Assembly (NCBI RefSeq): GCF_046719735.1
Contig: NZ_JAUTWQ010000006.1
Span: 248,001-312,000 of the forward strand
Direction: 5' to 3'
DNA length: 64,000 nucleotides
Source of the DNA: Halobacillus_B rhizosphaerae
Lineage (GTDB): Bacteria > Bacillota > Bacilli > Bacillales > Halobacillaceae
The notes under the pieces were generated by a model. It worked only from the letters and a program-made list of their open reading frames with translations. It had not been told where the DNA came from and made no database searches. The position numbers and the translations under genes were made by a program. Position 1 is the stretch's first letter; each line of letters begins with the position of its first letter. Of this stretch, positions 25,909 to 34,788 are shown piece after piece.

Positions 25909-27281
25909 CTTCTAATGAGTTGCGAGACGCACTCCACGTGGCTCGTCTGAGGGAACATATCAACAGGCTGAACTTCCTTCGTTTGATAACCCCCATCTTC
26001 TAATATTCTCAAATCACGAGCAAGCGTCGATGGATTACAGGAAACATAGACAATTCGTTCCGGCTCCATATCAATCATGGCCTTAAGAAGCGCTTCGTCG
26101 CAGCCTTTACGCGGTGGATCGACGACAATTACATCCGGTCGCAGTCCCTGATTTCTCCACCACGGCATCAGTTCTTCTGCCTGGCCTACGTAAAATTCGG
26201 CGTTATCCATGTGGTTCAGGCGGGCGTTTTTCTTCGCGTCCGTAACAGCGTCGGGAACGACTTCCACGCCGTAGACTTTTTCAGCTTTCTGCGCAAGAAA
26301 CAGCGAGATAGTTCCGATTCCGCAGTAAGCGTCAATGACGGTTTCTCCGCCGCGGATATCGGCATACTGGAGAGCCTGATCATATAGCTTTTGCGTCTGG
26401 GTAGGATTGACTTGATAGAAAGACTTAGGGGAAATCATAAATTTAACGTCCCCGATCATGTCATAAATGTACTCGTCTCCCCACAAGACATGGGTTTCTT
26501 TGCCGAGAATCACATTTGTCCTTCCGCTGTTGATATTTTGGATGACCGATTTCACATTTGGAAATGCGTCCTTGATCTCGTCAATCAGCTTGTCTTTTTC
26601 GGGAAGATTTTGCGTTCTGGTGACGAGGACGACCATAATATCCTTCGTCGTTTGTCCGGTCCGTACCATAATGTGACGCAGGGTTCCCCGGTGAGTGTCT
26701 TCATCATAGGCGGAAATACCGAGGCGAGTAGCAATACGGCGGACAGTCTCTACCATACGGTCATTCATTTCATCCTGGATCAGACACGTATCCATATCTA
26801 TGATGTTATGGCTGCGTTTTTGGTAAAAACCGGTCATGAGCTCGCCATCTTCTTTTTGACCGACAGGAATTTGGATTTTATTACGATATCTCCATGGATC
26901 GTCCATGCCGATAGTTTCGTGAACGGGGACGTGTTCCAGATGACCGATTTTCTTCATAACGTCCTTCACTTGTTTCTGCTTCATCGCGAGCTGTCTATCA
27001 TAGCTCATATGCTGAAGCTGACAGCCTCCGCATTGAAGATAAACGTCACAAGGCGCTTCTACCCGGTCTTCGCTCGCTTCGGTGATCTCAAGCAGTTTGC
27101 CGAAACCGAAGTTTTTCTTTACTTTGATCACTTTCACTTGAGCTTTCTCGCCTGGCAGGCCATAAGGAACAAATAAAGGATATCCCTCTATTTTCCCTAC
27201 GCCATTTCCTTCATGAGTAAGATCTTCAAATGTCAGTTCAATGGTTTGATTTTTCTCTACTGGTGGCTTAGGTTTCGCCAT
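25896..27281 (-). CDS. rlmCD: 23S rRNA (uracil-C5)-methyltransferase RlmCD
   Basis: A 461-aa SAM-dependent enzyme that makes m5U in 23S rRNA. It has an N-terminal TRAM domain, cysteines for an iron-sulfur cluster (C78, C84, C87, C166), a SAM-binding motif (DAYCGIGT), DPPRKGCDE and the catalytic cysteine in VSCNPSTL. It corresponds to B. subtilis yefA, which also lies beside dgkB and next to a recombinase-bearing block. Its last codons (LIRRKGN) appear to be supplied or altered by the inserted island. Confidence 0.93.
   Translation of the reverse strand: MAKPKPPVEKNQTIELTFEDLTHEGNGVGKIEGYPLFVPYGLPGEKAQVKVIKVKKNFGFGKLLEITEASEDRVEAPCDVYLQCGGCQLQHMSYDRQLAMKQKQVKDVMKKIGHLEHVPVHETIGMDDPWRYRNKIQIPVGQKEDGELMTGFYQKRSHNIIDMDTCLIQDEMNDRMVETVRRIATRLGISAYDEDTHRGTLRHIMVRTGQTTKDIMVVLVTRTQNLPEKDKLIDEIKDAFPNVKSVIQNINSGRTNVILGKETHVLWGDEYIYDMIGDVKFMISPKSFYQVNPTQTQKLYDQALQYADIRGGETVIDAYCGIGTISLFLAQKAEKVYGVEVVPDAVTDAKKNARLNHMDNAEFYVGQAEELMPWWRNQGLRPDVIVVDPPRKGCDEALLKAMIDMEPERIVYVSCNPSTLARDLRILEDGGYQTKEVQPVDMFPQTSHVECVSQLIRRKGN
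25910..25945. repeat. Right attachment-like site inside the rlmCD 3' end
   Basis: Codons for HVECVSQLIRR of rlmCD. The 13 bases TTCTAATGAGTTG (25910-25922) are identical to 11415-11427, and the next 23 bases keep 15 matches. This is the proposed target site of the island. Confidence 0.65.
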
Positions 27282-27389
27282 ATAAATCCGTCCTTTGCTA
27301 AAGCTTGTGTAATGATTTTACCATAAAAGAGGGTGAAAAGCGTAAGCCTCTTGTTCGAGCGTTGATAGCATAAGCTATAAATTGCAGTT

Positions 27390-27506
27390 ATCAACGAAAA
27401 TGAGAATATATCAGCATTAAAAACAACTATTTCATCGCAAAATAAGATATATCATCGATAACAGAAATATATCAACGAAAACAAGCTCTATATCGACGAA
27501 ACCCCG
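27390..27506. repeat. Degenerate 20-21 bp tandem repeat
   Basis: Five to six units with the pattern ATCAACGAAAACAAGAATAT, at 27390, 27410, 27431, 27451, 27471 and 27492, varying at several positions. It fills the gap between rlmCD and dgkB. Units are head to tail without unique spacers, so this is not a CRISPR array. About two helical turns per unit. Confidence 0.7.
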
Positions 27507-27526
27507 TAACTCTGACATACAATCAC

Positions 27527-27563
27527 AAAAAAGCTGCCGTTCATGATCAACGGCAGCCTTTTT
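27527..27563. terminator. dgkB terminator
   Basis: AAGCTGCCGTT and AACGGCAGCCTT form a near-perfect stem with T runs on both strands; it lies just before the dgkB stop codon side. Confidence 0.9.
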
Positions 27564-27565
27564 CC

Positions 27566-28483
27566 TTATTCATTTTCATCGCTCTGCTTCTCAAATTTCT
27601 CGCGAGGTACAAAGAAATCAATATGTCTGTATAAATTTACAAATTCACCAGGCAGCATGCCGCCAAATTCACCGTCGATGTTTAGTTGCATCTTCTCTTC
27701 AGTTTTCACTTTGATCAAACTCGCGGTCTTGTGAATAAACTTCGGATGATTAAGATGATTCCCCTGGATTGCCAGGGTGGCAAGACGAACGAATTCTGCG
27801 ATGTTCATTTTCTCGATGATCATGAGATCAAATAATCCGTCGTCCATTCGTGCCGCCGGGGCTAACTTCTCAAGACCGCCGACAGAGTTCGTGTTGGACA
27901 CGAGAAAGAGCATAATGTCGCCTTCATACAGCTTTCCGTCATACTCTATTTCTACAGAAGTTGGACGGATGGATGGCAGCATTTCCATCCCTTTTAAATA
28001 ATAAGCTAGCTGACCAAGCATGGTTTTCAGTTTGCTTGGTACTTCATAGGAGAGTTCAGTAATCTTACCTCCCCCTGAAATATTCATAAAATATTGATCG
28101 TTGACGCGGCCAATATCCAGAGGTGTGGAAAAGTCCTCTAAAATAATATCTACGGCCTTATGGATATTTCGCGGTACGGACAGGGCGCGCGCGAAATCAT
28201 TGGTTGTCCCGACTGGAATAATTCCTAATTTAGGTCTGAATTCTTGTTCTGCAACTCCGTTAAGAACTTCATTGATTGTTCCGTCACCGCCAGCAGCGAT
28301 GATCACGTCGTATTTACGTTCAACGGCTGTTTTCGCAGCTTCAGTCGCATCGCCAGCACACGTTGTCGCATGGGCGGATGCTTCATAGCCAGCTTGTTCA
28401 AGTCGTTGAAGAATATCAGGCAGAACTTTGCGAATAACTTCTCTTCCTGAGGTCGGGTTATAGATTATACGGGCACGTTTCAT
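27566..28483 (-). CDS. dgkB: Diacylglycerol kinase DgkB
   Basis: A 305-aa soluble lipid kinase that phosphorylates diacylglycerol released during lipoteichoic acid synthesis. It has the GGDGTINEV motif near residue 65, the NPTSG N-terminal phosphate loop and LGIIPVGTTNDFARAL. It matches B. subtilis DgkB (YerQ) in length and in its position between gatB and rlmCD. The start has no strong competing ATG. Confidence 0.93.
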   Translation of the reverse strand: MKRARIIYNPTSGREVIRKVLPDILQRLEQAGYEASAHATTCAGDATEAAKTAVERKYDVIIAAGGDGTINEVLNGVAEQEFRPKLGIIPVGTTNDFARALSVPRNIHKAVDIILEDFSTPLDIGRVNDQYFMNISGGGKITELSYEVPSKLKTMLGQLAYYLKGMEMLPSIRPTSVEIEYDGKLYEGDIMLFLVSNTNSVGGLEKLAPAARMDDGLFDLMIIEKMNIAEFVRLATLAIQGNHLNHPKFIHKTASLIKVKTEEKMQLNIDGEFGGMLPGEFVNLYRHIDFFVPREKFEKQSDENE

Positions 28484-28587
28484 GGTTTGACCCCCTCATC
28501 CAGGCATGCTCCAAGATATATCATAGCGCTTTTTCCTAAATTTGAAAACATATAATTATTATATGAGCTTCATAATGAACCCACACA

Positions 28588-28614
28588 AAAGCACGCATAG
28601 CTAGTGCGTGCTTT
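28588..28614 (-). terminator. gatCAB terminator
   Basis: AAAGCACGCA and TGCGTGCTTT form a stem with a 7-nt loop, followed on the minus strand by a short T run. It separates gatB from dgkB. Confidence 0.7.
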
Positions 28615-28658
28615 CCATAAGTTCACACGTAGGAAAAAAGTGCTCTCTTTTCTCTTTA

Positions 28659-30089
28659 TTAACGCTTGTCCATTTCCTGCAGAATAATCTTGTTTACCAT
28701 TGGCGGGTTTGCTTGTCCTTTAGTTTCTTTCATCACCTGACCGACTAAGAATCCAAGCGCACGATCTTTCCCGTTCTTATAATCTTCAATGGATTGAGGG
28801 TTTGCATCTAGAATTTTGGTAATGATTTCTGTCAGCTGGCCTTCATCAGAAATTTGCACAAGTCCTTTATCCTTCACAATTTTCTCAGGATCGCCGCCTT
28901 TTTCGACAAGTTCACTAAATACTTTCTTCGCGATTTTCGAGGAAATCGTTCCGTTCTCAAGCAACTGTGTCATTTTAGCGAGAGACTGCGGCGTTAATGC
29001 TAGATCACTTAATTCCTTCTGATTCTTATTCATATAAGCAGAGACTTCGCCCATCAGCCAGTTGGACGCTTGTTTAATATCTCCGTCATTCGCTATCGTT
29101 TCTTCAAAGAAGTCGGATAGCTCTTTATTATTGGTGAGCACCATCGCATCGTAAGCAGGCAATTCAAGCTCTTCGATGTAGCGCTTCTTACGGGCGTCCG
29201 GCAACTCTGGAATCTCTTTAAAAATGCGGTCTTTCCACGCTTCGTCAATGTGCAGAGGAACTAAGTCCGGCTCTGGGAAGTAACGATAATCATCCGAACC
29301 TTCTTTCACACGCATAAGAAGTGTTTCCTTTGTCTGCTCATCATAACGGCGGGTTTCCTGAAGAATTTCTCCGCCTGTAAGCAGCACTTTTTCCTGACGA
29401 ATTTCTTCAAACTCAAGTCCTTTTTGAACAAAAGAGAAACTGTTTAAGTTCTTGATTTCAGTTTTCACACCAAACTCATCCTGACCAATCGGACGAAGGG
29501 AAAGGTTCGCATCACAGCGAAGGGACCCTTCTTCCATCTTACAGTCAGAAACACCGGTATATTGAATAATGTTCTTTAATGCCTCTAAATATGCGTAGGC
29601 TTCTTTAGGTGAACGAATATCAGGCTCAGACACGATTTCAATGAGAGGTGTTCCCTGGCGGTTAAAGTCAACTAGAGAGTATCCATCGTCACTGTGGGTA
29701 AGCTTACCAGCATCTTCTTCGATATGAAGACGAGTGATCCCGATTTTCTTCTTCACTCCGTCTACTTCAATTTCGATATGACCGTTTTCACCGATCGGCT
29801 TATCAAACTGAGAAATTTGGTAAGCTTTCGGGTTATCCGGGTAGAAGTAGTTTTTCCGGTCAAATTTAGTATCCGTGGCAATGTCACAGTTAAGGGCCAT
29901 CGCAGCTTTCATCGCATAGTTAACGGCTTCCTCATTTAATACCGGAAGCACACCTGGATAACCTAAATCTATCGGATTCACATTCGTATTAGGTTCATCC
30001 CCGAACATATTCGGCGATGGACTAAAGATCTTGGAATCTGTTTTTAATTCAACGTGGACTTCAAGTCCAATAATGGTTTCAAAATTCAT
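28659..30089 (-). CDS. gatB: Asp/Glu-tRNA amidotransferase subunit B
   Basis: A 476-aa subunit that binds mischarged tRNA and phosphorylates the Glu or Asp moiety in the GatCAB complex, giving Gln-tRNA or Asn-tRNA. It begins NFETIIGLEVHVEL, includes metal-site regions such as SLRCDANLS, and ends with the tail domain (KAKGQANPPMVN-like end: ETKGQANPPMV). It overlaps gatA by 4 bases (ATGA). Confidence 0.97.
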   Translation of the reverse strand: MNFETIIGLEVHVELKTDSKIFSPSPNMFGDEPNTNVNPIDLGYPGVLPVLNEEAVNYAMKAAMALNCDIATDTKFDRKNYFYPDNPKAYQISQFDKPIGENGHIEIEVDGVKKKIGITRLHIEEDAGKLTHSDDGYSLVDFNRQGTPLIEIVSEPDIRSPKEAYAYLEALKNIIQYTGVSDCKMEEGSLRCDANLSLRPIGQDEFGVKTEIKNLNSFSFVQKGLEFEEIRQEKVLLTGGEILQETRRYDEQTKETLLMRVKEGSDDYRYFPEPDLVPLHIDEAWKDRIFKEIPELPDARKKRYIEELELPAYDAMVLTNNKELSDFFEETIANDGDIKQASNWLMGEVSAYMNKNQKELSDLALTPQSLAKMTQLLENGTISSKIAKKVFSELVEKGGDPEKIVKDKGLVQISDEGQLTEIITKILDANPQSIEDYKNGKDRALGFLVGQVMKETKGQANPPMVNKIILQEMDKR

Positions 30090-31558
30090 GACTTCGCACC
30101 TCCAAGGGACGGGCGTTGTTTATGAAAATCAGTTGCTTGTTCATAAGCGTGAGCGGCCCGATAAATGGTACCTTCATCAAAGTGTTTACCGATGATCTGC
30201 AGACCGATCGGCAGTCCTTGATCAGAGAATCCGCATGGAATAGATATCCCTGGCACACCTGCAAGGTTCACTGGAATGGTTAAGATATCATTCGCATACA
30301 TCGTTAAAGGATCGTCCACTTTTTCGCCAACTTTGAAAGCCGTATTTGGAGTGGTTGGCCCCATAATGACATCGTAGTCTTCAAACACTTTTTCAAAGTC
30401 ATTTTTAATAAGGGTACGAACTTGCTGTGCTTTCTTATAATAAGCATCGTAATAGCCGGAACTAAGGGCAAAGGTTCCCAGCATAATACGGCGCTTCACT
30501 TCTTCGCCGAATCCTTCAGAACGGGAGCGCTTAAACATATCAAGCATCGTTTCAGCATTTTCTGTTCTTCTGCCATAGCGGACACCATCAAAACGAGCCA
30601 GGTTAGCTGACGCTTCAGATGAAGAAAGCAAGTAATAAGTGGATAGAGCATACTTCGAATGAGGCAGAGAAACTTCTTCCCATTCTGCTCCTAAGTCTTC
30701 ATATTGTTTAAGTGCTGCGTAGACCGCTTCTTTAATTTCAGGAGCTACGCCTTCACTCAAATACTCTTTCGGTACGGCAATCTTCATGCCTTTTACATCA
30801 CCTGTCAGAGATTCCGTATACTTCGGTACCTCAACGTTTGCTGATGTAGAATCCATTGGATCGTGGCCAGCAATGGTTTCTAATAGGAAAGCATTATCTT
30901 CTACAGTCCTTGTTACAGGTCCAATCTGGTCAAGGGAAGAAGCGAACGCAATTAATCCAAAACGGGAAACACGGCCATAAGTAGGCTTCAAGCCCACTAC
31001 GCCGCAATAGGCTGCTGGCTGACGAATCGACCCGCCTGTATCAGAGCCTAATGAGAAAGGAACTTCCCCAGCCGCTACAGCCGCAGCTGATCCGCCGCTT
31101 GAGCCTCCTGGAACATAATCGGTATTCCAAGGGTTACGAGCTGCGTAATAGCTTGAGTTCTCGTTGGAAGAACCCATAGCAAACTCATCCATGTTTAACT
31201 TACCGATGGTCACGGATTTAGCTTCGTTGAGCTTATTAACTACGGTTGCATCATAGAGCGGATCCTCAAAATTATTGAGAAACTGACTGCCTGCCGTCGT
31301 ACGCAGACCTTTGGTTACGATATTGTCTTTTACTCCAATTGGAAGACCAAATAAATGGGCTCCTTTTTCTCCACGCTTTTCATCTAGTTCAGCTGCCTGC
31401 ACACGGGCTGCTTCTTCATTCAGAGTAAGAAAAGCCTTCACTTGATCATCAACTTCACCAATTCGCTTATAAGATTCATCGACTAATTCAGTGACAGAAA
31501 TCTCTTTATTATGTAGCTTCTCTTGAAGCTCACGTAACGTATAGTCAAATAAAGACAT
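30086..31558 (-). CDS. gatA: Asp/Glu-tRNA amidotransferase subunit A
   Basis: A 490-aa amidase-signature enzyme that releases ammonia from glutamine for GatB. The Lys-cisSer-Ser triad is visible (LPIGVKDN for Lys, GGSSGGSAAAVA for the Ser pair). Length is normal. Its start is 12 bp after gatC. Confidence 0.97.
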   Translation of the reverse strand: MSLFDYTLRELQEKLHNKEISVTELVDESYKRIGEVDDQVKAFLTLNEEAARVQAAELDEKRGEKGAHLFGLPIGVKDNIVTKGLRTTAGSQFLNNFEDPLYDATVVNKLNEAKSVTIGKLNMDEFAMGSSNENSSYYAARNPWNTDYVPGGSSGGSAAAVAAGEVPFSLGSDTGGSIRQPAAYCGVVGLKPTYGRVSRFGLIAFASSLDQIGPVTRTVEDNAFLLETIAGHDPMDSTSANVEVPKYTESLTGDVKGMKIAVPKEYLSEGVAPEIKEAVYAALKQYEDLGAEWEEVSLPHSKYALSTYYLLSSSEASANLARFDGVRYGRRTENAETMLDMFKRSRSEGFGEEVKRRIMLGTFALSSGYYDAYYKKAQQVRTLIKNDFEKVFEDYDVIMGPTTPNTAFKVGEKVDDPLTMYANDILTIPVNLAGVPGISIPCGFSDQGLPIGLQIIGKHFDEGTIYRAAHAYEQATDFHKQRPSLGGAKS

Positions 31559-31570
31559 GATTGAACCTCC

Positions 31571-31861
31571 CTATTCCAGTACGGATGGCACTTTGAATTG
31601 TCCATCCTTTTGATCCGGTGCGTTTTTAAGTGCGTCTTCTTTTTTAATCCATTTCTTCGGCTCATCTTTACGCAGAACATTCTTAAGATCAAGGACGTGG
31701 GTGGTTGGTTCCACACCTTCCGTGTCCAATTCATTTAACTGCTCTGCATAAGTAATAATATCGTCAAGCTGCTTCGTAAACTTGTCGGCTTCATCTTCTG
31801 TAATAGCTAATCGTGCCAGATGGGCGACGTGCTTCACTTCTTCTTTGCTTATTCTTGACAT
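31571..31861 (-). CDS. gatC: Asp/Glu-tRNA amidotransferase subunit C
   Basis: A 96-aa stabilising subunit of GatCAB, starting MSRISKEEVKHVAHLARLAIT. ATG 31861 is chosen because GGAGGTAGAAGG lies just upstream; an in-frame ATG 15 bases earlier would contain this RBS. It is the first gene of gatCAB. Confidence 0.95.
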   Translation of the reverse strand: MSRISKEEVKHVAHLARLAITEDEADKFTKQLDDIITYAEQLNELDTEGVEPTTHVLDLKNVLRKDEPKKWIKKEDALKNAPDQKDGQFKVPSVLE

Positions 31862-32297
31862 ACCTTCTACCTCCATTCGAACTCACATAATATATGATCA
31901 TACCAAAAATACGAAACAATATTCAACGTCCAGCTTTACACCTTATCTATCTTAACATATTTATGGGGGTGCTGTCCTTGACAGAAAGCACCTCTCCGTC
32001 AAGCTTTGTCGCTTGAAATCTTTATGGTGAGATCCAGAAGGTAACATCAAGTGGTAGTCACTATACTGTATAAAAGCTCCCATATCTGGAAGACTCAGTT
32101 TAGAGACATTTTGAAGATTTCCGTTCCGGTTATAAGTGAGTACGGAAATATCAAAAACATAAAGCGAGTCGGCACCCGCAGGGCTTTAACCTCGAAATCG
32201 AATCTTACACAATTCTGCCCTTTTCATGAACACTTGATTTCAAACTAACGCCCGATTAAATGTTCCTTTAAGGATACAGCAATCAGATCTTTATAAA
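31862..32297. other. Intergenic region between gatC and putP
   Basis: No gene is credible here. A short hairpin with GGTGCT/AGCACC arms lies near 31968-31993 without a T run. The gatCAB promoter must lie near 31880-31950 on the minus strand, but I cannot place it with confidence. Confidence 0.4.
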
Positions 32298-32330
32298 AAA
32301 AGAACTCCCAGCCAGGCTGAGAGTTCTTTT
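32298..32330 (-). terminator. putP terminator
   Basis: AGAACTC/GAGTTCT with inner pairing, a run of T on the minus strand. Confidence 0.85.
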
Positions 32331-32338
32331 CGTATTTC

Positions 32339-33859
32339 TTATTTCATTTTGTAGTTATCAGCAGCTTCGAATTCGCGAAGTACTTCTTTCGGAGGAGTAC
32401 CACCCATACTAACTAGAACTGTAACAATTGTACTTAGTATGAAACCTGGTACAAGCTCGTAAAGATCGAAAATTCCACCGTTTAGGAAGTCGGCCCAAAC
32501 TACTACAGTGATGGCTCCGACAATCATACCGGCAAGCGCACCGTTCCGGGTAATGCCTTTCCAGAATAGCGACAAGATGATAAGAGGTCCAAAAGCAGCA
32601 CCAAATCCTGCCCAAGCATAAGATACAAGATTAAGCACTGAACTATCTGGATTACCTGCAAGCAAGATCGCGATAAGAGCGATACCTGCTACTGCAATAC
32701 GTCCAACCCATACAAGTTCACGTTCTGATGCATTCTTACGGAAAATCGCTTTGTAAAAGTCTTCCGCAAGTGCAGAAGAAGATACAAGAAGCTGAGAGTC
32801 AATCGTACTCATGATTGCAGACAAGATGGCTGCAAGCAGGATACCGGAAATGACTGGATTAAACAATAGTTGTGAGAAAGTAATAAAGATCTTCTCAGAG
32901 TCGGCAAGCATCTGTACACCGTTCTGATTCACAATGTCTACTCCAAAGTCACCAAGCGGTCCAAGATCCTGAGTATTGATATAAGCAAGACCTAACAGTC
33001 CAGTGAAGATTGCTCCATATAACCCTAGAACCATCCAGCCCATACCAATGAAGCGGGCTTTCTTCACGTCTTTAGGGGAACGCAGTGCCATAAAACGGAC
33101 TAGAATATGAGGCTGTCCAAAGTAACCAAGACCCCATGCTAGAGATGAAATAATAGCTAGTGCGCCTACACCTTGTACCATGTTTAGGTGGGTAGGATCA
33201 ATTCGGCCTACAGCATCGGTTGCTGCACTCCAGCCTCCAAGATCATTGATGGCTACAATTGGTACGGTAATTAATGCTAAGAACATTAGAATACCTTGAA
33301 CAAAGTCTGTCCAGCTTACGGCTAAGAAACCGCCTAGGAAAGTATAAGATATTGTTACAATTGCACCAACCCATAGAGCTGATTCATAGCTTAACCCAAA
33401 TGAAGCTTCAAATAGCTTCGCACCGGCAACCATACCGGAAGAGGTGTAGAAGGTGAAGAATAGTAAGATTACAAATGCAGAGATAACACGTAAGATATGA
33501 GATTTATCGTGGAAACGATTCTCTAAATAGTCTGGAATTGTAATGGAGTCACTAGCCACTTCTGTATAAATACGCAGACGGCGTGCAACAAATTGCCAGT
33601 TTAAGTAAGCACCAATAGCAAGGCCAACACCTATCCATGCAGACGAAAGTCCTGAAGCATAGACGGCACCAGGAAGACCTAGTAACAGCCAGCCACTCAT
33701 GTCAGATGCTCCGGCACTAAGTGCGGCAACTCCTGGACCTAAACGACGGCCACCTAATACATAATCAGATAAATTGCTTGTTAAGCGGTATGCTGCAAAA
33801 CCAATTAGTAACATACCAATTAAATAAACGATAAAGGTTATTAACGTAGGAATACTCAT
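32339..33859 (-). CDS. putP: Sodium/proline symporter PutP (OpuE-like)
   Basis: A 506-aa member of the sodium:solute symporter family with about 13 membrane helices, importing proline with sodium. Family segments include ALSAGASDMSGWLLLGLPG near the N-terminus and LSAIMSTIDSQLLVSSSALAED. It may feed catabolism or osmoprotection; the osmoregulated OpuE and catabolic PutP are too similar to separate from sequence. A P5C dehydrogenase gene lies 1 kb away on the same strand. A small membrane gene precedes it by 6 bp. Confidence 0.92.
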   Translation of the reverse strand: MSIPTLITFIVYLIGMLLIGFAAYRLTSNLSDYVLGGRRLGPGVAALSAGASDMSGWLLLGLPGAVYASGLSSAWIGVGLAIGAYLNWQFVARRLRIYTEVASDSITIPDYLENRFHDKSHILRVISAFVILLFFTFYTSSGMVAGAKLFEASFGLSYESALWVGAIVTISYTFLGGFLAVSWTDFVQGILMFLALITVPIVAINDLGGWSAATDAVGRIDPTHLNMVQGVGALAIISSLAWGLGYFGQPHILVRFMALRSPKDVKKARFIGMGWMVLGLYGAIFTGLLGLAYINTQDLGPLGDFGVDIVNQNGVQMLADSEKIFITFSQLLFNPVISGILLAAILSAIMSTIDSQLLVSSSALAEDFYKAIFRKNASERELVWVGRIAVAGIALIAILLAGNPDSSVLNLVSYAWAGFGAAFGPLIILSLFWKGITRNGALAGMIVGAITVVVWADFLNGGIFDLYELVPGFILSTIVTVLVSMGGTPPKEVLREFEAADNYKMK

Positions 33860-33865
33860 GTTTAC

Positions 33866-33991
33866 TTATTCGCTCCTTTCAGTAAATAGTGTAATGATAG
33901 ATAAAATTAATAGTAATGGCATTGGAACAAACAACCAGAACCAAGTTACGCCTTTAATAGAATAAACGGCAGAAGTTGCTAGTTCAAACAT
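33866..33991 (-). CDS. Symporter small accessory protein
   Basis: A 41-aa protein with one membrane helix (TWFWLFVPMPLLLILSIITL). ATG 33991 is chosen because GGAGGTGGG lies 4-5 bases upstream; the open frame runs further but has no RBS. It ends 6 bp before the putP start. Very small membrane ORFs of this type are known next to SSS-family symporters, and a stabilising or regulatory role for the transporter is inferred. Confidence 0.7.
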   Translation of the reverse strand: MFELATSAVYSIKGVTWFWLFVPMPLLLILSIITLFTERSE

Positions 33992-34422
33992 GGTCCCACC
34001 TCCAATCCTTAAAATATACACTCCTATGCAATTTTCCCATTTTTCTGAATAGTGGTTCAATAGTCACAGAAGTGAAAAAAGCCAAACACAGGTACCACTA
34101 TATCATAATACAGTTGTAAGAACATTGCAAAATTTTTGTCATATCTGCTCGATTGAATAATTATTCGAAATTATTACATATATAATCAAATAACCGACAA
34201 ATAAACAATATCTATTCATCAAATCTTATAAATAAAAATTAAGATTTTACAAATATTGATGAATCCATGAGTTTATTGTTTCCAGATTGACGAAAAGCAT
34301 TCCAGAGCTCTATCGACATATTTCCCTATTCTCTGCTACCCTTTCTCGACTGCGGTGAAACCGAATAAGTAAAAGTATTCGAGTTAAACTAACGGTAATA
34401 CAAAGAATGAGGTGATGAACCG
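33992..34422. other. Divergent intergenic region, AT-rich
   Basis: Holds the promoters of the putP unit (minus) and of the small membrane gene at 34423 (plus). The stretch 34140-34260 is very AT-rich, with no hairpin or operator I can name. Confidence 0.4.
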
Positions 34423-34713
34423 ATGGATCTGCCAGCGATTCAAACAAATATATGGGATGCGGTAATTGCTATTCCGATCATTATTTCACTTACTGAAATC
34501 ATAAAAATTTTTCTCAAAATCCCTAAATTTGCTGTACCCAGCATTGCGCTTATATTGGGACTGACATTATCAGTCGGCTATAGTCACCGAGGAGATCTAG
34601 CGGCAGGAATCTTTATGGGCTGGTTCTATGGATATGCAGCAGTGGGCAGCTATGCGAGCATGAAATCCAACTGGCTGAAATTAAGAGGCGATCGAAATCG
34701 TTATATTGAGTGA
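34423..34713 (+). CDS. Small membrane protein of unknown function
   Basis: A 96-aa protein with about three hydrophobic helices (VIAIPIIISLTEIIKIFL, VPSIALILGLTLSVGY, and GIFMGWFYGYAAVGSY) and a basic tail. It resembles phage-holin-like or uncharacterised membrane proteins but has no decisive motif. GAGGTGAT lies 9 bases before its ATG. It is alone between divergent and convergent neighbours. Confidence 0.7.
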   Translation: MDLPAIQTNIWDAVIAIPIIISLTEIIKIFLKIPKFAVPSIALILGLTLSVGYSHRGDLAAGIFMGWFYGYAAVGSYASMKSNWLKLRGDRNRYIE

Positions 34714-34734
34714 AGGACGAGGATGCAGCAATAC

Positions 34735-34777
34735 AAAAAACCCGCACCATTTTATAAATGAATGGTGCGGGTTTCTT
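34735..34777. terminator. Bidirectional terminator between 34423 gene and P5C dehydrogenase gene
   Basis: AAACCCGCACCATT and AATGGTGCGGGTTT are perfect arms with an 8-nt loop; runs of A and T flank them on both sides. Confidence 0.9.
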
Positions 34778-34788
34778 AGTAATTATTA

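Larger units (their letters stand above)
11415..25922. mobile_element. SCC-like defence island with three serine recombinases
   Basis: About 14.5 kb of AT-rich DNA between the thiamin operon and rlmCD. It carries three large serine recombinases at the end next to rlmCD, small coupled ORFs, a PARIS-like pair, a HEPN-motif gene, several genes I do not recognise, and two decayed genes. Both ends carry the same 13 bp (11415-11427 and 25910-25922), which at the right end is part of rlmCD codons. The layout recalls staphylococcal SCC elements, whose Ccr serine recombinases insert in the 3' end of the rRNA methyltransferase gene rlmH. Exact ends are inferred. Confidence 0.75.

Noticed and set aside
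27390..27506. Possible CRISPR array
   Set aside because: Units are contiguous 20-21 bp and degenerate, with no unique spacers and no cas genes.
32051..32248. 65-codon frame between gatC and putP
   Set aside because: No RBS, no protein-like composition, and no family pattern.
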